From Chitinophagales bacterium (GTDB lineage: Bacteria > Bacteroidota > Bacteroidia > Chitinophagales > S012-47), in contig WFPF01000021.1 of assembly GCA_015487695.1 (NCBI GenBank), forward strand, positions 1-64,000: a stretch of 64,000 bases of DNA, given 5' to 3'. Below the pieces are notes generated by a model, which was not told where the DNA came from, made no database searches, and worked only from the letters and a program-made list of their open reading frames with translations. Positions 1 through 8,751 of this stretch are shown here, in pieces; within the stretch, counting starts at the first letter, position 1, and every line of letters begins with the position of its first letter. The position numbers and the translations under genes were made by a program.

Positions 1-1
1 C

Positions 2-2239
2 CGCCCGATTATCCACCGCATGGCGGCAAGGCAGAAAATCGGAGGCAGCCTGCAGGCCACTCACCGGGGCCTGGAGATAACGGCCAGCGGAGAGGAAGCT
101 GCGCTCAACACTTTTCTGCACCTGCTTCGTGAAGAAGCTCCGGCAGTGGCCCGTGTCGAAGTTTTCGAAGCAAAAGAAATTCCATTGCTTGATTTTTCCG
201 CTTTCATCGAGAAAAGAGCCGAAAAAAGCGGGCCGGTAGAAAGTCCCCTGCCCCCTGACCGCGCCATCTGCCCGGAGTGCCGCAAAGAGCTGGAAGACCC
301 CCGCAACCGCAGATACCGCTATCCCTTTATTTCCTGTTCCGATTGCGGGCCCCGCTATTCGATCATCCGTGACTGGCCTTTCACCCGGGCACACAGCTCT
401 TTTGCTCCTTTTGAGCCCTGCCCGGCCTGCCAGTCCGAATTTCACGATCCCGAAAACAGGCGCTATCGCTACCCGCTTATCTCCTGCCCTGATTGCGGCC
501 CTCCGTTTACCCTTTATGACTGCCGAAGCGGAGAGAACCGGGTCCTCTCTTTCGAAGAGTTGCCCGAACTCCTTCTGGCGGCACTGCAGGCCGGAAAAAC
601 CCTGGCCATAAAGGATACGGGAGGATATCTGCTGATAGCCGATGCCTGCAACGAACGGGCCGTCAAACGGCTCAGAGAAAGAAAGCAATATGCCTGCAAG
701 CCCTTTGCCCTGCTTTATCCTTCTCTCGAAATGATTGAAAAGGACTGCGAGCTCTCCGCCAAAGAAAAAGACCTCCTGCAGAGCAGCGATGCGCCCATCG
801 TTATTCTGAGGCGAAAGACCGAAGCCGGAAGCGGAATTTCCCTTGAAGCCATTGCCCCCGGCCTTCATACGCTGGGCATTATGCTGCCCAACAGTCCGCT
901 GCTGACACTGATTTCGCAGGCAATAAAAAGGCCCCTGGTAGCCACCAGTGCCAATCATGCCGGCAGCCAGATGCTCTATACCGAAAAAGCAGCACTGAAT
1001 ATCCTGCCGGCTTATGCGGATCTCATCCTCAGCCACCGGGTCAAGCTGCAACTGCCCCAGGATGATACAGTGCTGGCCGTCAGTCCGAAGCACGGACAGG
1101 TCATTCTCAGGAGGCGGGGCCGCGGCCGGGCTCCGGACTATCCGGCCTGGCAGCTCCGCCACAGCGATGCAAGCAGTGCAGCCATGGGAGCCGACATGAA
1201 GAGCGCTTTTGCCCTGCTTCAAAAGGGGTGCATTCATCTAAGTCAGTACTTGGGCAATCAGGCCAGCGAGGAGTCGCGCAGGGCATTTAAAAAAACCATT
1301 CTGCACCTGGCAAAAGTGCTCAGCTTTAGCCCGCAAAGCATTCTTCTCGACAGCCACCCCGATGCTTTTTCTACCGAAATGGGCCGTGAGCTCGGCCGGC
1401 ACAAATACCCCTTTTATTTCTTTCCCCATCACCGGGCTCATTTTGCGGCCGTTCTTTCGGACCACCGGCTCTTTGACAAGGATGTTCTGGGCATCGTATG
1501 GGACGGTTACGGCTGGGGCGAAGACCGTTCGATATGGGGCGGAGAATGGTTTCTTTACAAAAAGCGAGAAATGCGACATATTGCTCAGCTCTCCCCCTAT
1601 CAGCTGCTGGCCGACAGTGCCATGGTGCTCGAACCCCGCATATCGGCACTTTGTCTTTTCGGTTTCGTAGAGGGTGCCGATGCTTTTCTGAAGCCTTTTT
1701 TCGATGAAAAGGAATGGAAACATTATCAGGCCATCCGGCAGCGCGGCCGCTGTCCCTTCACCACCAGCATGGGCCGAATATTCGATGCCGTGGCTTCCAT
1801 TCTTCAGATTGCCGGGCCCTGCAATTCTTTTGAGGGAGAGGCTGCCATCAAGCTCGAGCAGGCCGCCAGCAATGCCTACCTGCGCGGCATCATGCCCGAG
1901 TCCTATCACATCGAATGGGGCCGGGAAATATCGATCCGGCAAATGCTCCGTGAAATCATCATCGACATCAGGCGCGGACTGGATCCCGAAGAGATTGCCC
2001 TCCGGTTTCATGTAAGTCTGGCCCATCTGGCCTGTGAGTCTGTGCGCGAAACAGGAATCCGGCATGTCGTCTTTGCCGGGGGCGTTTTTCAAAACAGCCT
2101 CCTCCCCGATCTGCTGCACGATCTGTCCGGTAAAGAAACAAAGTTGTATTTTGCCCGCCACAGCTGCCCCAATGACGAAAGCATTGCCCTCGGTCAGACG
2201 GTGCTTCACTTACTCAAAAAATATCCCGATGTCTTCTAG
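2..2239 (+). CDS. hypF: Carbamoyltransferase HypF (5'-truncated by window edge)
   Basis: Frame is open to the window edge, giving RPIIHRMAAR (acylphosphatase-like N-terminus). Two CxxC-x18-CxxC zinc-finger units (CPECRKEL..CSDCGPRYS, CPACQSEF..CPDCGPPFT), then a YrdC-like and a Kae1-like domain. Confidence 0.93.
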   Translation, partial: RPIIHRMAARQKIGGSLQATHRGLEITASGEEAALNTFLHLLREEAPAVARVEVFEAKEIPLLDFSAFIEKRAEKSGPVESPLPPDRAICPECRKELEDPRNRRYRYPFISCSDCGPRYSIIRDWPFTRAHSSFAPFEPCPACQSEFHDPENRRYRYPLISCPDCGPPFTLYDCRSGENRVLSFEELPELLLAALQAGKTLAIKDTGGYLLIADACNERAVKRLRERKQYACKPFALLYPSLEMIEKDCELSAKEKDLLQSSDAPIVILRRKTEAGSGISLEAIAPGLHTLGIMLPNSPLLTLISQAIKRPLVATSANHAGSQMLYTEKAALNILPAYADLILSHRVKLQLPQDDTVLAVSPKHGQVILRRRGRGRAPDYPAWQLRHSDASSAAMGADMKSAFALLQKGCIHLSQYLGNQASEESRRAFKKTILHLAKVLSFSPQSILLDSHPDAFSTEMGRELGRHKYPFYFFPHHRAHFAAVLSDHRLFDKDVLGIVWDGYGWGEDRSIWGGEWFLYKKREMRHIAQLSPYQLLADSAMVLEPRISALCLFGFVEGADAFLKPFFDEKEWKHYQAIRQRGRCPFTTSMGRIFDAVASILQIAGPCNSFEGEAAIKLEQAASNAYLRGIMPESYHIEWGREISIRQMLREIIIDIRRGLDPEEIALRFHVSLAHLACESVRETGIRHVVFAGGVFQNSLLPDLLHDLSGKETKLYFARHSCPNDESIALGQTVLHLLKKYPDVF

Positions 2240-2281
2240 CGTATCAAAGTCCTTCACCCTTTTCAATCCGTTTTTAAAACC

Positions 2282-2797
2282 ATGAACTCCTCTCCTTTGC
2301 TGATTCTCGTTATGGGTCTGCCGGGAAGCGGAAAAAGTTACTTTTCAGAACACCTGGCCGAAAAAATGAATGCGCTTTACCTCAGCTCCGATAGGGTACG
2401 TGCTGAGATGAAGCTGATGGGAAAGTATGACGAAGAGAGCAAGCAAAAGGTATATGACCGCCTGGAGGAGCTGGCACGCGAAGCCCTGCAAAACGGAGAG
2501 GCCGTGCTGGTGGATGCAACTTTTCATAAAAAGAAGCGGAGAGCACAGTTTGCTGCCCTGGCCCGTGAGACGGGGGCCCGGCTGAAGATAATCCGCATTG
2601 AAGCCGATGAAGCGCTTATCCGTGAACGGCTGCAAAAACCCCGGAAAGAAAGCGAAGCCGACCTCTCCGTTTACCGGAAATTGAAGAAAGAATTTGAGCA
2701 GGTTGAGCCAGGTCATCTTTCTTTGCCCTCAGGAAGAGATAATTTAGCAGAAATGCTGAGACGGGCAGAAGATTATATTCGGACAGAGAAGGCATAG
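2282..2797 (+). CDS. P-loop kinase, COG0645-like (AAA family ATP-binding protein)
   Basis: Walker A GLPGSGKSYFSEHLAE near the N-terminus; 171 aa; directly upstream of a COG2187-like gene. Confidence 0.85.
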   Translation: MNSSPLLILVMGLPGSGKSYFSEHLAEKMNALYLSSDRVRAEMKLMGKYDEESKQKVYDRLEELAREALQNGEAVLVDATFHKKKRRAQFAALARETGARLKIIRIEADEALIRERLQKPRKESEADLSVYRKLKKEFEQVEPGHLSLPSGRDNLAEMLRRAEDYIRTEKA

Positions 2798-2815
2798 CTT
2801 GTCGAAACACATCGC

Positions 2816-3826
2816 ATGAACAAGGACGAGATCTCGCAAATTCTTTTGAATCAGGCTTTCCCGGATACGGGAAAACACCTCGAAATGATCGAAACCCACA
2901 TCTCATGGGTCATCCTCAGCGATCACTTTGCCTTTAAAATAAAAAAGCCGGTCAAATATTCATTTTTGGACTTCTCTACGCAGGAACTTCGCAGGAAGTA
3001 CTGCTACAATGAAGTCGCACTCAACAGACGTCTTTCGCCCGATATCTATCTCGGGGTCATTGAAATCCGGTCGGACGGGGAATCTGCCACAATAGGAGAC
3101 GGCCCGGGAGAAGTCATTGACTATGCGGTTCAGATGAAACGTGTACGCACCAATGCCCGCATGGACCTCATGTTGATTCGAAAAAAAGTGAAGCGCGATC
3201 ATGTAGATCGCATCGCCCGCACCCTCGTAGATTTTCATCAAACGACCGAGGTCATTCACAAGAAAATCGAGAAGGAAAAAATTATAGGGGACTTTAATGA
3301 TCTTCAAAGTGTAAAACCCTTCCTCCGCGAAAAACTGGGCAATGTGGCTGTCAACCTCATCGACCGCTCACTGGAATGTGCCGGCAAGTTTGTTCACCGC
3401 TTCGGAGACTTGATGCAGCTTCGCTCGGACCAGGGCTTTGTGCGCGATGGCCATGGCGACCTGCACACAGGAAATATTTTCCTTCTCTCGAGGCCGGTCA
3501 TCTTTGACTGCATTGAGTTCAACGATGATTTCCGTCAGATTGACGTGCTCGATGAGGTCGCCTTTCTATGTATGGACCTTGAGCGTTTCGGCAGGAGGGA
3601 TCTGAGCCATGCTTTTCTTGAAAAATACCTTGCCGAAACCCACGTGCTCCGCAATGAGGCCGAAGGGCGCCTTTTCCTTTTCTTTAAACTCTACCGGGCC
3701 AACGTAAAGGCCAAGATACAAGCTATCAAAGCTCAAAATGCTTCATCCGGGCGGGCCATGAAAAAACACCTCGTCAGTGCCGACATTTACCTGCATCTGA
3801 TGTCCGATTATCTGGCGGTGCTCTGA
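2816..3826 (+). CDS. Aminoglycoside phosphotransferase family protein (COG2187-like)
   Basis: Kinase-like motifs HGDLHTGNIF and VIFDCIEFNDDFRQIDVLDEVAFLCMDLE. Confidence 0.85.
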   Translation: MNKDEISQILLNQAFPDTGKHLEMIETHISWVILSDHFAFKIKKPVKYSFLDFSTQELRRKYCYNEVALNRRLSPDIYLGVIEIRSDGESATIGDGPGEVIDYAVQMKRVRTNARMDLMLIRKKVKRDHVDRIARTLVDFHQTTEVIHKKIEKEKIIGDFNDLQSVKPFLREKLGNVAVNLIDRSLECAGKFVHRFGDLMQLRSDQGFVRDGHGDLHTGNIFLLSRPVIFDCIEFNDDFRQIDVLDEVAFLCMDLERFGRRDLSHAFLEKYLAETHVLRNEAEGRLFLFFKLYRANVKAKIQAIKAQNASSGRAMKKHLVSADIYLHLMSDYLAVL

Positions 3827-4578
3827 ACACTTACCCTCCCGGCCAACTCTTCGGCAATAAGCGGCAGGCTCTTTTCAAGTTCTTCGTAGCTATCTATGAT
3901 AAAATACTCTTCCTGATACCTTTCCTTGATATAGGGGGTCTTCAGAATTTGTCTTACATCATAGCGATGCCTGGGCAAATCGGCCTGAAGGCAATAATCG
4001 CTCTCCCCGTTTGATGACAAAATGCCCGCTCCGTAGATCTTCAGCGCTCCTTTCTCTCTTATCAGGCCAAACTCCACGGTATACCAATAGATACGCGAAA
4101 GCAATTCCACGGCTTCCGGATTTTCAATCCAACGGAAGGCAATGTGGCTCAACCCCTCCAGGAAAGAAGAAAAATCCTGATTCGCCAGCAGGGGCACATG
4201 CGCAAATACATCGTGAAACATGTCCGGCTCTTCGAGATAATCGAGCTGGTCCATGCTGCGAAGCCAGGTGCTTGCCGGAAAGAAGCGTCCGCGAAGCATT
4301 TCGAAAAAAGTGCGGTTGTCGACAATTCCGGGCACTCCCCTCAGGCGCCAACCCGTAAGTTTTTCCAGCCGCTTGTTCACTTCATTGAAATCGGGGATAC
4401 AGGTCTCCTGAAACCCCACAAGATCAAGGCCGTTTAAAAACGCGGCCGAAGCTTTGTTGGGCAGCTTTTTCATCTGCCGCCTGTACAATATCTGCCATAC
4501 GCTGTGATCTGCGACACCGTATGCCGCATAGTCCTGCTTTAGCTCCCGGATGCCTTCAATGGTCTTCATTTCTTCCAT
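3808..4578 (-). CDS. phhA: Phenylalanine-4-hydroxylase
   Basis: Aromatic amino acid hydroxylase signature PDMFHDVFAHVPLLANQDFSSF, plus YWYTVEFGLI and YGAGILSSNGE. Confidence 0.95.
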   Translation of the reverse strand: MEEMKTIEGIRELKQDYAAYGVADHSVWQILYRRQMKKLPNKASAAFLNGLDLVGFQETCIPDFNEVNKRLEKLTGWRLRGVPGIVDNRTFFEMLRGRFFPASTWLRSMDQLDYLEEPDMFHDVFAHVPLLANQDFSSFLEGLSHIAFRWIENPEAVELLSRIYWYTVEFGLIREKGALKIYGAGILSSNGESDYCLQADLPRHRYDVRQILKTPYIKERYQEEYFIIDSYEELEKSLPLIAEELAGRVSVQSTAR

Positions 4579-4600
4579 CTTTTTATTGGTTTTTATAAAT

Positions 4601-4633
4601 AAAAAAACCCGGCTTCGAATGCTCGAAGCCGGG
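4601..4633 (-). terminator. Intrinsic terminator in the 5' leader of phhA (candidate attenuator)
   Basis: Minus-strand CCCGGCTTCGA-GCAT-TCGAAGCCGGG followed by TTTTTTT: 11-bp perfect stem, 4-nt loop, about 23 nt upstream of the phhA start. Confidence 0.9.
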
Positions 4634-4658
4634 TGCTCATTTCTTTCAAAATATTACA

Positions 4659-4724
4659 CTACGATCCTGCTCCGAGTCTGGCCGGGTTCAGATAATAGTA
4701 ATAATAATTGCTGCAATTGATCAT
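4659..4724 (-). CDS. Putative Tyr-rich leader peptide MINCSNYYYYYLNPARLGAGS
   Basis: ATG ATC AAT TGC AGC AAT TAT TAT TAC TAT TAT CTG AAC CCG GCC AGA CTC GGA GCA GGA TCG TAG read on the minus strand; lies between the SDR gene and the phhA attenuator terminator. Confidence 0.8.
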   Translation of the reverse strand: MINCSNYYYYYLNPARLGAGS

Positions 4725-4764
4725 TTCAGGGCTAAAACTATGCATTCCCTTTCAGTTTCGGAAA

Positions 4765-5526
4765 TCAAGTGTCTGTTTTTTTATCGACCAGGGTAGCACT
4801 TGCCTGATCCGCTGGCAAAATGAGCAGATCGGCTACATTCACATGCCCGGGGCGGGAGACAATGTACCAAATGCTGTCGGCCACATCCACGGCCTCCAGC
4901 GGCCGGTAGCCCTGATAAACAGCCTCTGCCTTTTCGTGATCACCTTTGAAACGCACTTCCGAAAATTCGGTATGGACCAGCCCCGGATGCACGGCCGAAA
5001 CCCTGACCCCCGTACCCAGAAGATCCTGGCGCATGGCACGGGTAAGACCATCCACGGCAAACTTAGTGGCCACATAAACATTGCCCCTCGGATAAGCCTC
5101 CTTGCCGGCTATAGATCCGATATTCACTACCTGCCCGCGGCCCCGCTCCACCATGGCCGGAAGCAGCGCCCGGCTCAGATAAAGCAGTCCTTTGATGTTT
5201 ATATCAATCATGGCTTCCCAGTCTTCGATCCGGCCTTCATGAATCAGGTCAAGTCCGTGGGCATTTCCTGCATTATTGATCAATATGTCAATCTCCTGAA
5301 ATGCTGCCGGCCTGCTTTGCAAAGCTTCCGTCATGGCCTCGCGATCACGAATGTCAAAGTCCAGCGTACACACATCGGTCAGTTCCGAAAGTTCCTCCTG
5401 TAAGGCCTGAAGACGATCGGCCCTGCGAGCGCACAGAACCAAACGAATTCCGTTTCTTGCAAATATGCGGGCCGTTTCGCGGCCAATTCCCGAACTGGCC
5501 CCACTGATAAGTGCTGTTCTTTTCAT
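4765..5526 (-). CDS. SDR family NAD(P)-dependent oxidoreductase
   Basis: MKRTALISGASSGIGRETARIF (GxxxGIG), NNAG and YVATKFAVDGL catalytic motifs. Start placed at 5526 rather than the longer ORF start. Confidence 0.93.
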   Translation of the reverse strand: MKRTALISGASSGIGRETARIFARNGIRLVLCARRADRLQALQEELSELTDVCTLDFDIRDREAMTEALQSRPAAFQEIDILINNAGNAHGLDLIHEGRIEDWEAMIDINIKGLLYLSRALLPAMVERGRGQVVNIGSIAGKEAYPRGNVYVATKFAVDGLTRAMRQDLLGTGVRVSAVHPGLVHTEFSEVRFKGDHEKAEAVYQGYRPLEAVDVADSIWYIVSRPGHVNVADLLILPADQASATLVDKKTDT

Positions 5527-5561
5527 GTCAATGCTTTTATTTTTTTCTATGAGCGTAGGCG

Positions 5562-5594
5562 CAAATTTAACATATGAATAGTTGTTTATATTTG
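5562..5594. promoter_or_regulatory. Divergent pair of Bacteroidota -7 boxes (TAnnTTTG)
   Basis: Minus-strand TAAATTTG (5569-5562) toward the SDR gene; plus-strand TATATTTG (5587-5594) toward the DUF3365 gene. Confidence 0.55.
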
Positions 5595-5611
5595 CATTAA
5601 AGCTTAAAAAG

Positions 5612-6214
5612 ATGCAAATGCTTAAAATTCTCACGGCCTTCTTTCTGTTGAGCCTTTTTTTCGCTGCTTGCGAAAAAGAAGGCAATCATCGTTTGCTGGA
5701 AAGCCGGGCCCTGGAACTGGGTACCCAAATCAGTGATTCCACGCAGAAGGTGCTGGCCGGAAATTTGAAAAAAGCCATTGCCGAAGGCGGGGTTTTTCAT
5801 GCCATCGAATATTGCAATCTGGAGGCCATGCCCATCACCCGGAAGATGGAAGAAAAATATGGTGTCAAAATCAAACGCAGCTCGCTGAAAGTGCGCAATC
5901 CGCAAGACCGCCCCGATGAAAACGAATTGAGCCTCTTGCGTCATTTTGACTCACTGGCAACTGCGGGGGCTCCGATGACCCCTGCCATTCGCTGGCTGGA
6001 CGATGATCATCTTCTTTATGCACGCCCCATCATGCTCAACAAAGGATTGTGCCTTAGTTGCCACGGAGAGGTCGGATCGGCTGTTTCAGACAGTCTGTAT
6101 GCTTTCATCCGCTCCAAATATCCCGAAGACCGGGCAACCGGCTACAAGCTCAATGATTTCAGAGGAATGTGGAGCATTGTCTTTGATGAAGATCAACTGG
6201 AAAAGGCGGATTAA
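5612..6214 (+). CDS. DUF3365 (Tll0287-like) c-type haem protein, lipoprotein
   Basis: Lipobox-like signal LLSLFFAAC; haem motif CLSCHG; start at MQMLKILT. Confidence 0.8.
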   Translation: MQMLKILTAFFLLSLFFAACEKEGNHRLLESRALELGTQISDSTQKVLAGNLKKAIAEGGVFHAIEYCNLEAMPITRKMEEKYGVKIKRSSLKVRNPQDRPDENELSLLRHFDSLATAGAPMTPAIRWLDDDHLLYARPIMLNKGLCLSCHGEVGSAVSDSLYAFIRSKYPEDRATGYKLNDFRGMWSIVFDEDQLEKAD

Positions 6215-6873
6215 TAAGGGTCTTCCAGTTCGCGGGCTTTTTGCAGGTCTTCGTCCGAAGCAAAGTAGCGAAAACGAATAAAAAGAATGGCATCCACAAG
6301 GAAGTGGGCCGTCATTGCCGCATAGATGCCGACATACTCGAAAAGGTAACCCAGGCCCGCACTCACAACGACCATAAGCACTCCGTAAAGGCTCATCTTC
6401 AGGTTCATGGGATTGAGGTAGCCGTGCAGCGCCACAAAGAGTATGGCCGTGGGCCAGATGCCGATAAAAGGCTGCAGCGCACCCCTGAAAAGCAGCTCTT
6501 CGCCAATGCCCGCAGCAAGGGAAAGAAAAAGCAGATCGCCCACTTGCAGCTGCGCATCGTCAAGCAGTTTGGTAAAAAAAATACGTGCCTCATCAAGAAT
6601 AGAGGTGTTGATGAGCCAGAGCAAATTGAGGCTGGCAATCAGGCCGAAGAAAGCTCCGCGAAACAACTGATAGGGCAAGGGACCGCCAAAACTCAAAACA
6701 CCCCGTATGCCACCCGGGACGAATATATGGATGAGGGTCAGCCCCAGCCCTCCCAGCCCAAAGAGCGTGACGAGCCCGATAATAAAAAATGAACGCCTGT
6801 TTACTTTCAATATGCGCCTTATTGACTCACAATTACTTCGTATTGATTTCAATGCGATTGCTGGCCGTACCAT
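6211..6873 (-). CDS. CPBP family intramembrane metalloprotease
   Basis: GEELLFRGALQ motif and later conserved His within multiple TM segments. A TTG start at 6810 would avoid overlap with the upstream gene. Confidence 0.8.
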   Translation of the reverse strand: MVRPAIALKSIRSNCESIRRILKVNRRSFFIIGLVTLFGLGGLGLTLIHIFVPGGIRGVLSFGGPLPYQLFRGAFFGLIASLNLLWLINTSILDEARIFFTKLLDDAQLQVGDLLFLSLAAGIGEELLFRGALQPFIGIWPTAILFVALHGYLNPMNLKMSLYGVLMVVVSAGLGYLFEYVGIYAAMTAHFLVDAILFIRFRYFASDEDLQKARELEDPY

Positions 6874-7693
6874 TCACACTTTTCAGTCCCTGCGTCACTT
6901 TCATCTGCAAATCCTGCACAATCAATCCATGACGTGTCCAGCCGCTCTTTCGATCTACATTCAACTCGCCATCCAGCTGACCCGATACTTCTATCATCAC
7001 GTTCACAGAATCCTGAGCACTTGGATATACTTTGCCTTCCAACTCCAGAACAACCTCATTTTCATCCACTCTCTTCACCGTGTATTTCGTTTCGACACTC
7101 AGGCCGCTTTCGTCATCAGTAACAATTTTTCGTGTCCAGCTGTCGCCTCTTCCCACCGCTTCTTCAGGAAAAACGGGTACCACATTCTGGATATATTGCT
7201 TGATATCGGTTGCATTGCTGAAGGCACCCATGACCTGCCCCATTTCCGAAGACTCATCCTTCATTTCCATCACATTTCCGTAGCGATCAAACTTTACGGT
7301 AAAGGACTCTCCGATGATTCCACTATATATTTCCACCATTTTATCGGCACCAATGCCCTTGGCCTCCCCGGGTTTCTCAGAGTCATACTCCACGGCACCG
7401 GTCATCGGGTTTTGCATTTTCATATAAATGCGATTGTAGGTGAATTGCACCAGCACAGCCGTATCCGAAACCTCGGTGGGTATCATGCTGTATTCCACAT
7501 TCATATCGAGCGGAATACTCATTCCGAGCATCTTCGTTTCGGAATGAATATCCATGGTTGAGATCGTTTCCCTTCCCTGCTCCGGTTGAAAAAGGAGTTG
7601 CACTTTTTCATTGCTTCCGCCCGACTCTTCGCTGCACGAGAAAAGAAGGAGAAGTACGACCAGTCCTGCGATTGATTTGAATGCTGTTTTCAT
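6833..7693 (-). CDS. DUF6263-like lipoprotein
   Basis: Signal peptide plus LLLFSCS lipobox; similar in layout and motifs to the protein at 8752..9594. Confidence 0.6.
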   Translation of the reverse strand: MKTAFKSIAGLVVLLLLFSCSEESGGSNEKVQLLFQPEQGRETISTMDIHSETKMLGMSIPLDMNVEYSMIPTEVSDTAVLVQFTYNRIYMKMQNPMTGAVEYDSEKPGEAKGIGADKMVEIYSGIIGESFTVKFDRYGNVMEMKDESSEMGQVMGAFSNATDIKQYIQNVVPVFPEEAVGRGDSWTRKIVTDDESGLSVETKYTVKRVDENEVVLELEGKVYPSAQDSVNVMIEVSGQLDGELNVDRKSGWTRHGLIVQDLQMKVTQGLKSVNGTASNRIEINTK

Positions 7694-7717
7694 ATTCTTT
7701 ATAGTTGATGATCAAAA

Positions 7718-8740
7718 TTAATTATTTGCGTTCTGAAAAGATTTGCTGCGCAATGCCGCATTGAGGCGTATATCCATCCAAAACAAATTGATATCGGCCA
7801 CATGAAAGACCCTGGTGTATTTATAGGGAAAGGGAAGATTGTCGGTTGAAATACGCAGCACATGGTCTTCGCAAACTGCAGAAATTATCTCCGGATATAT
7901 TTTTTTAAACTTTCCGTCCAGTGCTCCTTTGTGATCTGCAAGAGCCGTACGGTCTCCTTCAAATTGCCAGCTTATCGGGTTTATGCAGTCTCCTTTTTCG
8001 TAGAATTTCCCTGCTCGCAAGCGGCCTCTGTCGGAGAAAGTATTCCAGGAAACGAAACAGCGGATATCCCCGGGCTCCCGGCACGGTGGCACGCCTCCGG
8101 TTTCTGTTTGATTCACAGGCCAGCCCGGCAAATAGGCAACAATCAGCTTCCTGTACAACTCTTCCCGCGGGTTAAAAAATTCGTTCAGGAGCATTTGTCC
8201 GAGCATGGCACCCTGACTATGCCCCACGATGATCAGCGGACGGCCTTCATTCCAGTGATTCAGATAATAAAGAAATGCCGCACGCACATCGGAATAAGCC
8301 AGCCCGACCGCCTGTCTTTTTGATATGCTATCGTTTACGAAAAAGCCCGAATACGTCATCTGACGGTAAAAGGGGGCAAAGACTCTGCCGGCTGCATTGA
8401 AGGTGCTCGCCTGAAAGAGAACTGCCGTAGAAGTGGTTTTCTCCCTCGTCCTCAGATCTTCGAGGGCTGCATTCCAATGAGGCCCGTGATAGGTTGTAGG
8501 ATGAATATAAAACACATCGGCCTCCGCGGTCTCCTGCCTGTCAGCCAGGCCGCTTCCGGCCGGCAGGGTATCGGCCTTGTCATGAGAAAAAGGCGTGGCT
8601 GCCCAGCTCCCGGGCTGTGAGTAATCGGGTGCTGCAGGCACAGAGGCAGGGTCGAAAGGGGTGGACTGCAAATGCCATACCCGGCAGGACCCGAGACTCA
8701 GCATAAGCGGAAAAAGAAGGAACAGCAATCTGGAATACAA
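7718..8740 (-). CDS. DUF3089 family alpha/beta-hydrolase-like lipoprotein
   Basis: VFYIHPTTYHG, GHSQGAMLGQMLL nucleophile elbow and RCFVSWNTF. Confidence 0.8.
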   Translation of the reverse strand: MYSRLLFLLFPLMLSLGSCRVWHLQSTPFDPASVPAAPDYSQPGSWAATPFSHDKADTLPAGSGLADRQETAEADVFYIHPTTYHGPHWNAALEDLRTREKTTSTAVLFQASTFNAAGRVFAPFYRQMTYSGFFVNDSISKRQAVGLAYSDVRAAFLYYLNHWNEGRPLIIVGHSQGAMLGQMLLNEFFNPREELYRKLIVAYLPGWPVNQTETGGVPPCREPGDIRCFVSWNTFSDRGRLRAGKFYEKGDCINPISWQFEGDRTALADHKGALDGKFKKIYPEIISAVCEDHVLRISTDNLPFPYKYTRVFHVADINLFWMDIRLNAALRSKSFQNANN

Positions 8741-8751
8741 TGTATTAAGGC

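Noticed and set aside
1238-2209. 323-aa minus-strand ORF
   Set aside because: Fully antisense to hypF; no recognisable domain; shadow ORF.
4708-5403. 231-aa plus-strand ORF opposite the SDR gene, overlapping the phhA leader
   Set aside because: Shadow ORF of the SDR frame; the SDR has GxxxGIG and YxxxK motifs.
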